A stretch of DNA of 64,000 nt, taken from contig JBBMOA010000013.1 of assembly GCA_037954235.1 (NCBI GenBank), forward strand, positions 8,412,501 through 8,476,500, given 5' to 3'. The notes under the pieces were generated by a model. It made no database searches. It was not told the DNA's origin and saw only the letters and a list, made by a program, of their open reading frames with translations. Source of the DNA: Aulostomus chinensis (lineage: Eukaryota > Chordata > Actinopteri > Syngnathiformes > Aulostomidae). Both the position numbers and the translations under genes were made by a program. Below, one piece after another: positions 36,225 through 47,945 of the stretch (its first letter is position 1; each line of letters begins with the position of its first letter).

Positions 36225-36715
36225 TACTTAACTGGCACTGTGGAAGACGGCTGCCTCTCCAGTAGCTCTCCGTCATCAGCAACCAGAAGAGCCTGTTCAG
36301 TGGAAGGCTGTTCCTCCCCAAATGTAGGACAAACAGACTTAAGAACTCCTTTGTTCCTCATGCCATCAGGCTCTAGAAGTCCTCACTTCAGGGGGAGAGG
36401 AAATACAGAGTAAGAGGACAGTAGGAACAATAATCTGGACACTTTTCTGCAATAGTTCTTTAGATTTTGTTTTTATCGGATTTCATGTTACCTGAATCTT
36501 ATTTTTATATGTTTAGTTAAAATTTTATCATTTAGTGTTGTTTACTTAAGAGTCTATTGTCCATCTCCTTTATTTTGTAAGAGTATTTACTTTCTTTTTG
36601 CTACTGGAAATTTAATTCCCTTGAGGGAGCCATCCCAAAGGGATCAGTGAAGAGAAGTCTGTGTCTAAGTCTAAGTCTAAGCCTCAGTCTAAGTCTAAGG
36701 CTAAATCTAATAAAA
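36225..36715 (+). mobile_element. 3' fragment of a non-LTR retrotransposon
   Basis: A short decayed coding end near 36262-36378 can be read as SLFSGRLFLPKCRTNRLKNS then FVPHAI, the C-terminal pattern of a fish LINE. It is followed by an A/T-rich 3' UTR and a tail of repeated taagtc/ctaagt hexamers at 36660-36710. The element is 5'-truncated. The LINE clade cannot be fixed from this piece. Confidence 0.6.
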
Positions 36716-36719
36716 CTTG

Positions 36720-37640
36720 AAACAGTCGTCAAACCTTTATTTTTTTGCATCTTTGTCAGATATAAACTAAATGAATTAAATGAATGCAAATTGAATATCT
36801 TAGACCTTTAGCTTCTATCTAAAACAAGGTTCAATGAAGTCCTCTGATTTTCCAGATTTTGTCAAGGGGGGGGGGGGGCACTTCAATTACTCCAACGATA
36901 AAGTCCAATGCAAATTCAGTTATACTGGCTTTTGAGGAGTAGAACCAGAAAGAACCAACACCAAAAGGTAATGTTTGCTTAGAACATACAACAAACACCA
37001 AAAACTGAGAAGGAACATGAAAAGATAACATCAGCCCAGATCTAAGTGCAAATATTAACACAGCAACAACTTCTAACATTGGGATAGAAATAAGAGCAAG
37101 CTGCAAAAGGTACCTCAGCTTGCTGCTGAAAATAATTATGAAAAGATAATGTCACCATACGTGACCAAACATAACCAAGCCGTAACATTAGGTTAGAGAA
37201 GACAATGAACCAAAGGTTTTCTTTTCACTGACTTGTTTCTACTTGTGTTTATTAAAAAAGTCCAATGTAACATGGATGGAGGGTGATGATTGGATGACTG
37301 ACCTGCTGACTGAAATGATTTTAATTTATTATTATAGTTTTCCGTATTCTTATGTGGAAATTGATTTCTGTTTCTACTACCACTACTACTACTGCTGCTG
37401 CTGCTACGACTGTTGCTACTACTACTGCTACTAATTATTATTATTATTATTATTATTATCATAACAACAGTAATAATGAAACAATTCGATATAACTTTGT
37501 ATGAGAAAACCCTATTTGCCATCAGGATCAAGAAGGTAAGCAACAAAAAAAGTTGATCCTGACAGCAATTAAAGATTTTATTTTTTTTTTATAACCTTAA
37601 CCTTAGAACAACCCCTAAATGTAATGATACATGTCATGGG
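36720..37640. other. Intergenic A/T-rich DNA with a mixed trinucleotide tract
   Basis: No exon recognised. At about 37377-37460 a tract shifts from tac/cac units through ctg units to att units. Open frames across it give Ser- or Tyr-rich repeats without meaning. Confidence 0.6.
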
Positions 37641-37647
37641 ATGGACA

Positions 37648-37648
<1 letters not shown>

Positions 37649-37731
<83 letters not shown>
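37649..37731. repeat. (CA)n microsatellite
   Basis: An uninterrupted CA tract of about 80 bp, the longest dinucleotide tract in the window. Confidence 0.97.
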
Positions 37732-37732
<1 letters not shown>

Positions 37733-38284
37733 AAAATGACTCAGAGAGCTGTTCAGTCTTTGGTTCAGTTTTATCTAAAATGGAAACCAGGGTTTGATCG
37801 ACACAGATCATGAGATCATCCTCGTCTTTCATTGGTGAGAATAGGCAGCGAGTGGACCCTTTAAATCGTACACTTTTATCTGCTCAAAACTGATGAAGGA
37901 GTGGATAAATGTTTCTTCAAAGAACTCACTGACCACAAACACACACATACGTACATATTCTGTGATCAGACTGTCCACCATGCATCGTTTTGAAAGATTC
38001 AACTCTGTATAACTGTATACACAGTATACTGCGCTGATCATGTAGGATAGATTTCTCCAGAGCCTTTACGGTGCCACAGCAGCCATCAAATGCTACAGGT
38101 CAGCTGCTGTTAAAACACAATTGCCCCACACTGTAAATGGTCCCATTTTTATTTAACGCCTTTTTACCGTAGCAGTGCTTGAAGTGCTTTACTGTGTCAT
38201 TCACACATTCACGCACAATGTTGGAGGAGGCTGCCATGCAAGATGCTAACCTACTCATCAGGAGGAACCAAAGGTTTGGTATGC

Positions 38285-38400
38285 TGTTCAAGGACCCTTC
38301 AACATTCTCCAGGACACTTCAACAAGGTCACCGGTGGGAAGCGAGGATCAAACCAGCAACCCCTTGGTTGCTAGATACCCACTCTACCTCAGAGCCATGC
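38285..38400 (-). repeat. SINE family B head fragment
   Basis: Contains aacaaggtcaccggtgggaa, gaggatcaaaccagcaaccc and ctagatacccactctacctc, matching the head part of family B. The shared tail is absent. Confidence 0.6.
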
Positions 38401-38628
38401 AAGTTATATTATAAGCAGCATGATTCAGCTGAAAGGATTCAAGGATTCAAGGATTTTTACTGTCATGCCATTTCACATTTTCATGTTAGTGGTACGAAAT
38501 TAGGACTCAGGTATATAACTAGAGAGAAGTAAGATAAAAAAAGAATAAATAAAATAAAATCAAGTAACAGAATAAGATATATACATAGATCTATATAAAT
38601 AAAAAAACAAAAATGAAGTAGAAACAGG

Positions 38629-38996
38629 GTGGCACGGTGGTGCAGTGGTCAGCCCTGTCACCTCACAGCAAGAAGGTTCGGGGTTCGAGTCCCTGCTCCG
38701 GCACAGGATCTTTCTGTGTGGAGTCTCCATGTTCTCCCTGTGCCTGTGTGGGTTCTCTCTGGTACTCCAGCTTCCTCCCACAGTCCAAAGACATCAAGAG
38801 GGGACGAGGCTGATTGATACTCTAAATTGACTGTGAGTGTGAATGGTTGTCTGTCTATCCCAGTGGCTTTCAGGTGAGAGGCAGGGTTCACCCTGGACAG
38901 GTCACCAGTCCATCACAGGGTCAACATAGAGACGAACAACCATTCACACTCACAGTCACACCTACAGTCAATTTAGAGTATCAATCAGCCTCGTCC

Positions 38997-38998
<2 letters not shown>
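38629..38998. repeat. Fold-back SINE family A (two opposed halves)
   Basis: 38629-38860 reads forward from the head (ggcacggtggtgcagtgg, ggttcgagtcc) to gaatggttgtctgtct. From about 38862 the sequence becomes the reverse strand of the same SINE (ggttcaccctggacaggtca, ccattcacactcacagtcac, tttagagtatcaatcagcct). The two halves pair with each other over roughly 45 bp. Confidence 0.85.
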
Positions 38999-39059
<61 letters not shown>

Positions 39060-39080
39060 CAGTATATATATATAGATAGA
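38998..39080. repeat. (AT)n tract followed by (GATA)n
   Basis: AT units to about 39054, then tatatatagatagacagatagatagatag. Confidence 0.95.
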
Positions 39081-39540
39081 CAGATAGATAGATAGACATG
39101 AAATTAAATACAGGAATATCAATACAAACAGTGTACACATATAAACAGTCTGAGGAATATTGCACTTCATGGGAGGAGATGTTGCACTAAGAGACTGAAG
39201 AGGGTGGGAGACTACAGAGCATGGCTCGAGTTCAAGGTGATACTTTACCCAAAAAGTTTATTATGACTTTCATGTACTGACAAAATGTGGCTTGAGCTCT
39301 GCAAGATGTTTTTTCTCCCTTCTACTTTTGTAATCCCAGAACGCAGAAAGAGCATCGTGAAGCAAATTAGACCAGCAGGTAACTACAGCTAAACATCTGT
39401 TTACAAACTTTTGTGAAATATAATATTTGAAATAATATTTCAAAAATATCATATACATGCACTTTGATGTAAAGGCAAATAATTTTATCATTTGGAGACT
39501 GGGCTGGCACAAGTCGAGTGAGTCTATCACTGAATGATCC

Positions 39541-39732
39541 ATTCATTCATCCATCTTCTTCCACTTAGCTGGGCTCAGGTTGTGGGGGCAGCAACCTAAG
39601 CAGAGAAACCCAGACTTCCTTCTCCCCAGCTACTTCGTCCAACTCCTCACGGGGGATCCTGAGGCATTCCCAGGCAAGCTGAGAGACATAGTCTCTCCGA
39701 CATGTCCTGGGTCTTCCCCGCAGCCTATTCTT
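39541..39732 (-). mobile_element. Fish LINE fragment
   Basis: The stretch with ctcctcacgggggatcctga, ggcattcccaggcaagctga, gagacatagtctctccgaca and gtcctgggtcttccccgcag is a widely dispersed fish repeat segment. On the minus strand it gives GRPRTCRRDYVSQLAWECLR followed by IPREELDEVA, part of a decayed retrotransposon ORF. Confidence 0.6.
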
Positions 39733-40278
39733 AAATAAGTGACATAATATCACAAATTCACATTATTGTTGGGGTGAATAGATTTCATGCAACTTATTTG
39801 CTGGCAAGTTTATCACATTTTTGTATTGTATATTTGTAATGCCCCCAAAGGTGGTGCTTTTTTTCTTTTTTTTTAATATACATGATCAAGCTTGGGCTTC
39901 AACTAATTTCAGTCTGAATTTTCAGACCTTTTTAGACCTGTAGCATGGAGCAGAAGGGCAAAAAGATCATGGAACCCTACTATACTTGGATTGTGCATGA
40001 AGAAGCAGAAAAATGGGTCCAGTATAAGGTGTAAGTATCCCTTGCTGTGTCCACTAGAGGGCACGAGAGAACAAACACTTGCAATACATTTTATTGCTGT
40101 ACATTTTATGAAGATATCATAGTATAATTTTATTGTCAATCAAATAATGTTTGTTACATCATGCTGACCTACTGTATCCACTAGGCAGTGCCATGAGAAG
40201 AGTAAATATTGACCTGTAGCTCAATCTGAGAAAAATATTTCTAGGCTGGGGCTTCTACAAGCAAGGCTTTTCCTCCTC

Positions 40279-40347
40279 CATGTGTGATAAACATCTTTGT
40301 CCCCCAAAGTGCATAACTTTGGGGGACAAAGATGTTTATCACACATG
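40279..40347. repeat. Perfect 31-bp inverted repeat with 7-bp loop
   Basis: Arms 40279-40309 and 40317-40347 are exact reverse complements, starting catgtgtgataaacatc, around the loop tgcataa. Confidence 0.95.
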
Positions 40348-41508
40348 TGAAGTTTAAAAAAGATTTGACCATGTAGAGAGGAGTTTTAACAGTTTTATTT
40401 TTCATCGCAAATTCCATTTGCCAGCCCACCCGTCACTCGTCAAAGTTTGACAAAAATTCAAAAAGCTTTGCAATTTAACATTGCTGATGTGTCTGGTGTA
40501 CACTGAAGAAATGTGAGGGGAATCTGATGATGTCCCTCGGCATAGTTTATTAAAGTACAATCCCTGAAAATAACCTTAAATGCATCAAAAATGTCAAAAA
40601 AGTCAAAATGATGGAGAAATGATGCGAGACTTATAAAATATATAGATTTTCCCCAAAATTGACACCTTCGGATATTATAAGGCCCTAAAAAAGTTAATAA
40701 TTTTGGAAAATGAGAATTCTGATAATTCTTTGTGCAGGGTCCTAAAGTATTTTTTCCAGTTCTGCAATGCAAGCATGTCTACAAGTGAGTTGGTTCACCT
40801 GAATATGCTAGCTGGTCACAATGCTAAGGGGTACCAGACGCTCCAGACACCTTTTTTTGACAACTTGAAAGTCAAAATACACTTTTTGAGTGAATTATCT
40901 TTTTCAATGTGAAACATTTTGACATCAAGAATCTCCACCTGATCTGAAAGAGCCCAGCAACAATCATTTAGATTAAGAACAGGTCATTGCGATCATGACG
41001 ATCCAACTGAAGTCTAAGGCAAAAGTAAAGATAAGTTCTGGGAGGGTTATAGACTGAGGACAGACCTTCCTACACAATCCCAATTCAAAAAGATGAACAG
41101 AAGTTACCGTATAGTTAAAAGAGTTTTTAAAAGTACATCTTACAACTGGGAAGCAAAACATCTCTAGTGCAGCCAGTCACAATATAAAGAACACAAAGGC
41201 CAAAGTCTCAGGCAGACCACACACATTCTTAACTATTGTATATTCCTATATATTTTTTGACAAACAGAACAGTTCGGTGAGATGACAGCAGGATTGTGTG
41301 GATTAAAAATCCATCAGTATACATTTTGGTTTGTTAAGCAGCAAATGTAAGAAATTAAGTTCAATTTATTAATTGTCCAGACTGACACTTCATAAAGAAA
41401 ACAAATAAATTATAACCAATCATATTTTATCACGTGTTTTTTCATATTCAGTGACAGAATTGAATATAAATAATATATTTAATGAATTTATTGTACATGA
41501 CAGTCCAA

Positions 41509-41836
41509 GGCGGGCAGCATGCAGTGCTTAGTGGCTTGAGCGCAGGGCCTTTGTGTGGAGTCTGCATGTTCTCCCTGTTCCTGTGTGGGTTCTCTCTGGT
41601 ACTCCAGCTTCCTCCCACAGTCCAAAGACATCAAGAGGGGACGAGGCTGATTGATACTCTAAATTGACTGTAGGTGTGACTGTGAGTGTGAATGGTTGTC
41701 TGTCTCTGTGTGTTGGCCCTGTGATGGACTGGAGACCTGTCCAGGGTGAACCCTGCCTCTCACTTGGAGGCTGCTGGGATAGGCCCCCCGGGATAACCCC
41801 CCCCCCCCCATAAGTGGAAGAAAAGGGATGGATGGA
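41509..41836 (+). repeat. SINE family A, degraded head
   Basis: Begins ggcgggcagcatgcagtgct and lacks the B-box part. It then follows the consensus from ggagtctgcatgttctccct through tttaggtgt-type body blocks to a C run and ggatggatgg. Confidence 0.85.
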
Positions 41837-41986
41837 CAGTTCAAAGCTGCCTGCAGTACCTTCGCAACCCACATGGGAGCGATGGCTCACACTTAAGAAA
41901 TCATTGCTGTTGTCCAGAGACACATCATCAAACATGATCAAACAAGTTTATGGTCTTAAAATTCTAGGGTTTTTTTTCATAACAGC

Positions 41987-41992
<6 letters not shown>

Positions 41993-42029
<37 letters not shown>

Positions 42030-42129
42030 GTCATGACTTTTCAATTAAAAGTAGCCTTACCAAAAACAATATATATATATATTGTTTGTTTTTGGTAAGG
42101 CTACTTTTAATTGAAAAGTCATGACCTGT
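41993..42129. repeat. (AT)n tract plus long hairpin
   Basis: After an AT tract (41993-42025), the sequence acaggtcatgacttttcaat at 42026 runs to gccttacc and a short AT core. Its complement then returns to atgacctgt ending at 42129. Arms are about 45 bp, with one 4-bp insertion (tttg) in the right arm. Confidence 0.93.
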
Positions 42130-44281
42130 GTGAGGAAGAAACCCAGCTCCTCCATTTTGACCTCTTGAGAAACAAACAAAAACAAAAATAAAATCAAACA
42201 ACAAACTTAAGGTTTTCCCAGACCAGTACATCCCCTCCTTCATACAGTCCAAGATTACCAAATGGCCTCACTTCCCAAAGCAGAATCTTAGCCTTGATGA
42301 AAGTTGTTGATTTTTTTTTGAGGAGTTATAGAGCAGGGAGTATCCTCAAGAAATTTCAAAGGGACACTTTTAATGTCACCATGAACAATAACATAGTTCA
42401 TTCAGTTCCATTTGACACCAGTGAGGGTTAATTTGTCAATTAGAAAATTAGAACAAAAATAAAATAACATCTGAAATCTGAAAGATTCGATGCTGAGGTA
42501 AATCTGAAGGATTCACTGTTATCTTAAAGCTTTTAGTGGAACAAACTATATGCTATTGTGTGAGATTCTGCCCTACACAGAAAAAAAACATGATCATGAA
42601 AAATAAATATATAAACATGGCTAAATGACAAAGACAAAGATGACATTTCTTGACGTAAATAAATCAGTTTTTCATAGATAAATCAGTTTTAGTGATGTGT
42701 TTGAAAGCCACAATTAAGGGTGGGGCACCTTGTGCATCTCCACGTCAGTAGAAGTATGACCAATGAAAGGAACAAAGAATGCCAAGCCTTTAATGACATT
42801 TGTATTTATTTGTGTATATGGACAAGACATTTCTGTGTCTGATGTTACAAATGTACGCAGCTGCAGCAAAACTGAATATGATGATCTTCATAAATTATCA
42901 AAACATGCAGGCTGGTAAAAGACTTCTGAAGGAACATTCCAGTTACCCTGTTGACAAAAAGCATGTTTCAGGTATCAGAGTTGAAAGGTACCATATTAAT
43001 TTCTGTGGATTTCACTCCACAAACCAGAGCCTTTAGCCAAGCATTTTTGTCTTTTTTTTTTTTTTTTTTTTTAAACATTTACTAGTCTAGTCAATGGAAA
43101 CATGCCATTAACCATATCTAGCCAGTCACTGGCCTCATCATGAAGGTTGAATTCTCACAATCAGCCAACAGAGGGCTCTCCAGCTCTCCCCTTAAGAGGG
43201 ACAGCCACCAATGCATGGATGGACAGACAGGAATACAAGGGAAGGAGGGGAAAGGAAGCAATTACTGAACAGAGTATTGAGGTAGAACCCCAGCTTGTTC
43301 ACTGACTGTAGCTCTTCCTAATCATAGTTAATTAACTCTTATGTCTCCTCCCCTGTGATCCACAACAATTCAAAAACACAATCAGTTAATTTAAGGAAGA
43401 AAATTATCTTGCAACTGAAGTGTCAGCAATCACGGTTTTAAAAAAATTATGGCATATCGAGCATCATATGAACAAAGACATTACACCACAATAATATGAT
43501 AGATGTTTCACAAATTAACCCCATCTCACCCAGGGAATCCAGGGAGCATCCAACGTGTTGACTAATGAGTTTGCATTATGTCTAGCTGCTGTATATATAG
43601 GTGTGTGAGTATTATTTTCAGTGGATTTGTAAATATTTGCCAAAGGTCTCAAATATGTGATGTGTCAGACAGCAAACAGCAGGCACTTAAAATTAACTCA
43701 GTGCTGACCTCTACCCTTCGGAGCACCTGAACTGAATACAGGTGGGCTCTAATCCAGTCAAAGACAGGTTACGCTTGGAGAAAGCACTTTCCTTCCTTGC
43801 CCTAAGCCCCTAACTCTACTAGCGAGCTGATTACCCACTCTGTGTGCGTGAGCCCAACCCACTAGGCCCCAAGCTCTTGTGTGTGTATGTGTACAGGTGT
43901 ATGTGTGTGTGTGCGTGTGTGTGCACGCGCACACACAGGGCCAGACGACACCATTTTTCAGATAAAGGCTTTTTTTCTCCTGTCAAAAACGATTGCCCTG
44001 ATAAGAGCTGATATGAAAGAAATGCAACCCTTATGGCATCGCTCTTGCTTTTTTGTTTTTCTACACCCCAAATACCTGGGAACCCTCTCTCTCTCTCTCT
44101 CTCTCACACTCTCAAACACACATACACACACATGCATACACATGAACAGACACACTTCTATCTGTGTTGAGGGTAGTTGAGGTAAAGAGGGAGCAGGTGG
44201 AGGCATAAAGAACAGTTGTGTGTGTTTCTATTTCTATTTCTGTCTAAATTACTGGACTTGTGAAAGACATCCCCCTCCCCT

Positions 44282-44285
<4 letters not shown>
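42130..44285. other. Intergenic, nothing recognised
   Basis: A/T-rich DNA with poly-T at about 43052-43071, mixed TG/CA tracts at 43880-43935 and (CT)n at about 44084-44104. No exon or transposon family is identified. Confidence 0.45.

Positions 44286-44286
<1 letters not shown>

Positions 44287-44340
<54 letters not shown>
44287..44340. repeat. (CA)n microsatellite
   Basis: About 27 CA units. Confidence 0.97.
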
Positions 44341-44342
<2 letters not shown>

Positions 44343-44635
44343 ATGCAGACAGATTATGTCTCAGACAGTTAGAGCTCCTGCCTTCAATTAACCTCACAAA
44401 GACAGGATCATTTACACACATACACACTGATGATGATAGCAAGAGGGAGGCAGTAAAGAGGTCGACTTATTAGTGAAGGGCATTATGTCATCTGCTGTAT
44501 CTTCTGATATAATATGCAAACATCCCTTGTATCATGCACCATGTGAATGCAATATGTGTTTTCCTGTACTACAGCAGATTCAACTGATGTTGTTATTTTT
44601 GCTGAGCGTAAAAGAAATATGAGATGGCTGTATCA

Positions 44636-44740
44636 TCTTGACCCCGCCTCTCACCCAAAAGCTGCTGGGATAGGCTCCAGCCCCCCCCCCCCCCCCATGA
44701 CCCTTAAGAGGATAAGTGGAAGAAAATAGTTGGATGGATG
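44636..44740 (+). repeat. SINE family A, 3' end only
   Basis: Begins tcttgaccccgcctctcacc, continues with gctgctgggataggctccag, a C run, gacccttaagaggataagtg and the tggatgga tail. Confidence 0.8.
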
Positions 44741-45618
44741 GGAGGGATGTATAATCTTGTAAATTGCCAGCTTTAACAGCTTGTGTTTATGCTTGAAAAA
44801 GAATTATTTTAAGAGTTGATTTGTGCACGTACCAAACTTTGTTCTTCAAGAGGCAATAAGGAGTCTGTGTAACACAGAGGTTGTACCAGAGGTCTGCACC
44901 TATACAGTAGTATACTCACAGTGTTACAGTATATGACTGAAGCTGCTTTTCCACTGGTTAAAACAACAGCTCACATCATCTCACATCTGGCTTTTTCCTG
45001 CAAAGGAGTGTTGGTAACCTGTTTCACCTCACTGCAAGAAGGTTCTGGGTGTGATTCTAATGGCTGACTTTGGCCAACTCATCAGCATTCACTTCTGGTA
45101 AAGTGACACTCGTATTTTTAGAACGACATTGATGCAAACATAAAATGTGTGTGAACCTGGCAGTAATTTGCCAGCCATTTCTGTTGTAATGGTATGACAT
45201 ACATAACTTCTACCCCATCATTCAGTTTATGCTGAGTGTGGAAAACACACAGGAGCAAAATGTACTACGCTGTTTTTGTTTTATGTTTCTTAATCCTGTT
45301 TTCAAGCACAAGATCAAAAGAAAACTCAGTAAAGCAACTCCATTTCTACCAGCAATGGGAAAGGGGTCAATCAGGTTACATTCTCAACATGTACATTTGT
45401 ATGCGCATGGAAAATTAGTATTGTATCTCTCTGAAGAACCTGGTGAGGGTAAGACGCAGCAATATGAGAAAGTGGCATGCAAAAACACGTTGCCGTCAGT
45501 AGATGGGTTTCCATAAAGGTATCTTGATGCCCATTTAAAAAAAGTTTCATACTTAATTGAGGTAGATTGTACCTTTTTCAAAAAAGGGTAAAAATTAGCA
45601 AAAATGGGAGATTTTCAG

Positions 45619-45990
45619 GGCAGCATGGTGGTGCAGTGGTCAGCACTGTGGCCTCACAGCAAAAAGGTTCCAGGTTCCAGTCTCGGCTCCATCACAGGAT
45701 CTTTCTGTGTGGAGTCTGCATGTTCTCCCTGCGTCTGCGTGGGTTCTCTCTGGTACTCCAGCTTCCTCCCACAGTACAAAGACATCAAGAGAGGACGAGG
45801 CTGATTGATACTCTAAATTGACTGTAGGTGTGACTGTGAGTGTGAATGGTTGTCTGTCTCTATGTTGGCCCTGTGATGGACTGGTGACCTGTCCAGGGTG
45901 AACCCCGCCTCTCGCCCGTTGATGCTGGGATAGGCTCCAGCCCCCCCACGACCCTTAATGTGTAGGAATAAGCTGACGATGGATGGATGG
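45619..45990 (+). repeat. SINE family A, full-length with target duplication
   Basis: A complete copy from ggcagcatggtggtgcagtgg to the ggatggatgg tail, flanked by the 11-bp direct repeat gagattttcag (45608-45618 and 45991-46001). This is the cleanest copy for defining the element: about 370 bp, tRNA-like A and B boxes in the first 70 bp, and a GGAT-rich 3' end without a poly-A tail. Confidence 0.93.
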
Positions 45991-46045
45991 GAGATTTTCA
46001 GAATGGATACAGTATGTATTTTTCATTATGAATATGTATTTCTCT

Positions 46046-46338
46046 GTGGCACGGTGGTGCAGTGGTTAGCACTGTCACCTCAGCAAGAAGGTTCGAGTCC
46101 CGGCTCAGGGAAAGGATCTTTCTGTGTGAGTCTCCATGTTCTCCCTGTTCCTGTGTGGGTTCTCTCTGGTACTCCAGCTTCCTCCCACAGTCCAAAGACA
46201 TCAAGAGGGGACGAGGCTGATTGATACTCTAAATTGACTGTAGGTGTGAAATGTTATCCGTCTGTATATGTTGGCCCTGTGATGGACCGGTGACCGGTCC
46301 AGGGTGAACCCCGCCTCTCGCCCGAAAGCTGCTGGGAT
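46046..46338 (+). repeat. SINE family A, 3'-truncated copy
   Basis: From tggcacggtggtgcagtggt to gctgctgggatga, where the consensus stops before the GGAT tail. It is in the same orientation as, and 55 bp after, the preceding full-length copy. Confidence 0.85.
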
Positions 46339-47424
46339 GAAGCACTAGCTGTTCACATCAATTAAGAACACTCAAGGTTTATCTGAAATGCGTAACTTGC
46401 AACAGTCATTGCAGTCAATAATCAGTGGAATCAATTTGAGCAGCTACACCACCAGAAAAGCATGTGACAGATCCCTACATTTTAACGGCAGGTCTATGTC
46501 TTTCTATGTCTTTGATTTCTCAAACCCAATCCAATGCCAGATTTGGGGAATCATTTTTGAAACTGTAGTTTGCTTTCACAAATTAAAAATCTAAGGCTGG
46601 TTGTTTATGCAGTGATTGGTTAATTGTGCAGATATCTTGAAATACCCACCCATAACATATGATGTTGTTCATTTTAAGTCTTTAAGGTTAAACGTATATG
46701 AGTCCATCCTCATGTGGTGAGAACCGTTGAGTCCTCACCCTGGTTGACTCTTGAACTCAGCCTACTGTGGGTGTAATTACAGCAGAGTGAAGAATGACAA
46801 CACGATTTAACTCATCATTGCTGCTGCCGCCTCACTCAGCTTATCTGCAGGGGGATTTCTTTGGCGTGTTTGTTTGTTCGTGTGTTTGTTGTTTGGCCTC
46901 TGCACAAACTGGACTTACCAGGACACACATAGAGCCATCTAAAACCAAATCTAGTTACCGTGTAATCCTTTTGAAGAAGAAAATAAAAAATAATGACATG
47001 GTAAGTTTCCCACAGCTCCAGTGAACGTAGCACCCATCCTTGCCTTCTCTACCCAGTGGCATTCAAAGAGATTGACAGTGTTGCCTCATTCATCCAGTCA
47101 CACGCACAGTAAGGCTAACATTGTATGGTACCAACCAGCAAATGTGGAGCAATGATGAGGTTGCTCAGTTTTGCTTTGCACAGTCTCTGGGGTGAAACCA
47201 GTAACCCTTGGATGACTAGACAGCCACAGTACCCGATGAGCCATGTCAACAACATTGTCTTATCAATATCTTCAGTGAGTTTGATAAGGCTTTGTCATAA
47301 AATAATCAATAATATCATTGGTCTACTTTTCTGATTCTTTTCATTGTCTGGCAGCTGCTATATTTTGTTCAGAGATGTAGTGTGCAAGGCACTTTCTGGC
47401 ATTTAGCATCATACGTAAACAGAT

Positions 47425-47879
47425 CTAGGCATTAAAGAATCTGAAGGTGTACATCTTCATCAAACTGGTACTTGCACCTGTTCCAGTTGAAATGGCTGTC
47501 AGAGGTCCTGGTCTAGTTCTGGCCTTCCCACAAATGAAGCAATCTCTCCGTATGTTAAATGATGTTGTATCGGTCCTATTTAGCCTTCTTGGCAAAGATG
47601 TGCTCTCTCTTAACATTTGCAACTTGCTGCAGACTGGTTTTTTTTTGTCTTAGTGCAGTCGTTAACTCTACATGATACATGATATGACACTTTAATTTTG
47701 GCTGAAAGTGTGTCATCTCTATATGGAGCAAGGGTTTTATGGACATCATCATCTCTCTGCTGAGCAAGAGTAAGTACACATTTGAGGCCTTCTACTGTGG
47801 GGTTTTGGACATAGGGATATTTTTCTTGCCCACAAATGATGCAAAGATTTTGATCCAATGTCTGTAAGACGTCCTCCAT
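47425..47879 (-). pseudogene. Relic of a cysteine-rich transposon-associated ORF
   Basis: On the minus strand the first part begins MEDVLQTLDQNLCIICGQEK and includes YHVSCRVNDC. After a frameshift near 47620 it continues as TTSFNIRRDCFICGKAR. The pairing of an N-terminal CxxC block, a HxxCR block and a later 'FN...CFxCG' block is a layout I know from uncharacterised multi-copy proteins in fish and invertebrate genomes that appear transposon-borne. I cannot assign a function or a named family. The frame is broken and the C-terminal part is missing, so it is dead. Confidence 0.55.
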
Positions 47880-47945
47880 AATTCAACAGACTAGTAAAAA
47901 GGGAAAGTAATATACATTTCAGAATTAGCATTTTTATAATACAAT

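Larger units (their letters stand above)
38428..39240 (-). repeat. Dispersed repeat split by a nested SINE
   Basis: The left part has tandem ggattcaa units and ttactgtcatgccatttcac (38435-38600). The right part resumes at about 39095 with aatacaggaatatcaataca and ends near ttgcactaagagactgaag. This pairing is a pattern I know from fish LINE 3' ends. The middle is occupied by a SINE and an (AT)n tract. Family name and strand are uncertain. Confidence 0.5.

Noticed and set aside
37193..37546. Serine-rich 117-aa minus-strand frame
   Set aside because: It reads through a trinucleotide repeat tract at 37377-37460 and has no homology signal.
38629..38700. tRNA-like A and B boxes
   Set aside because: They belong to the repeated SINE head, do not fold into a complete tRNA with an acceptor stem by eye, and recur in more than ten copies, so no tRNA gene is called.
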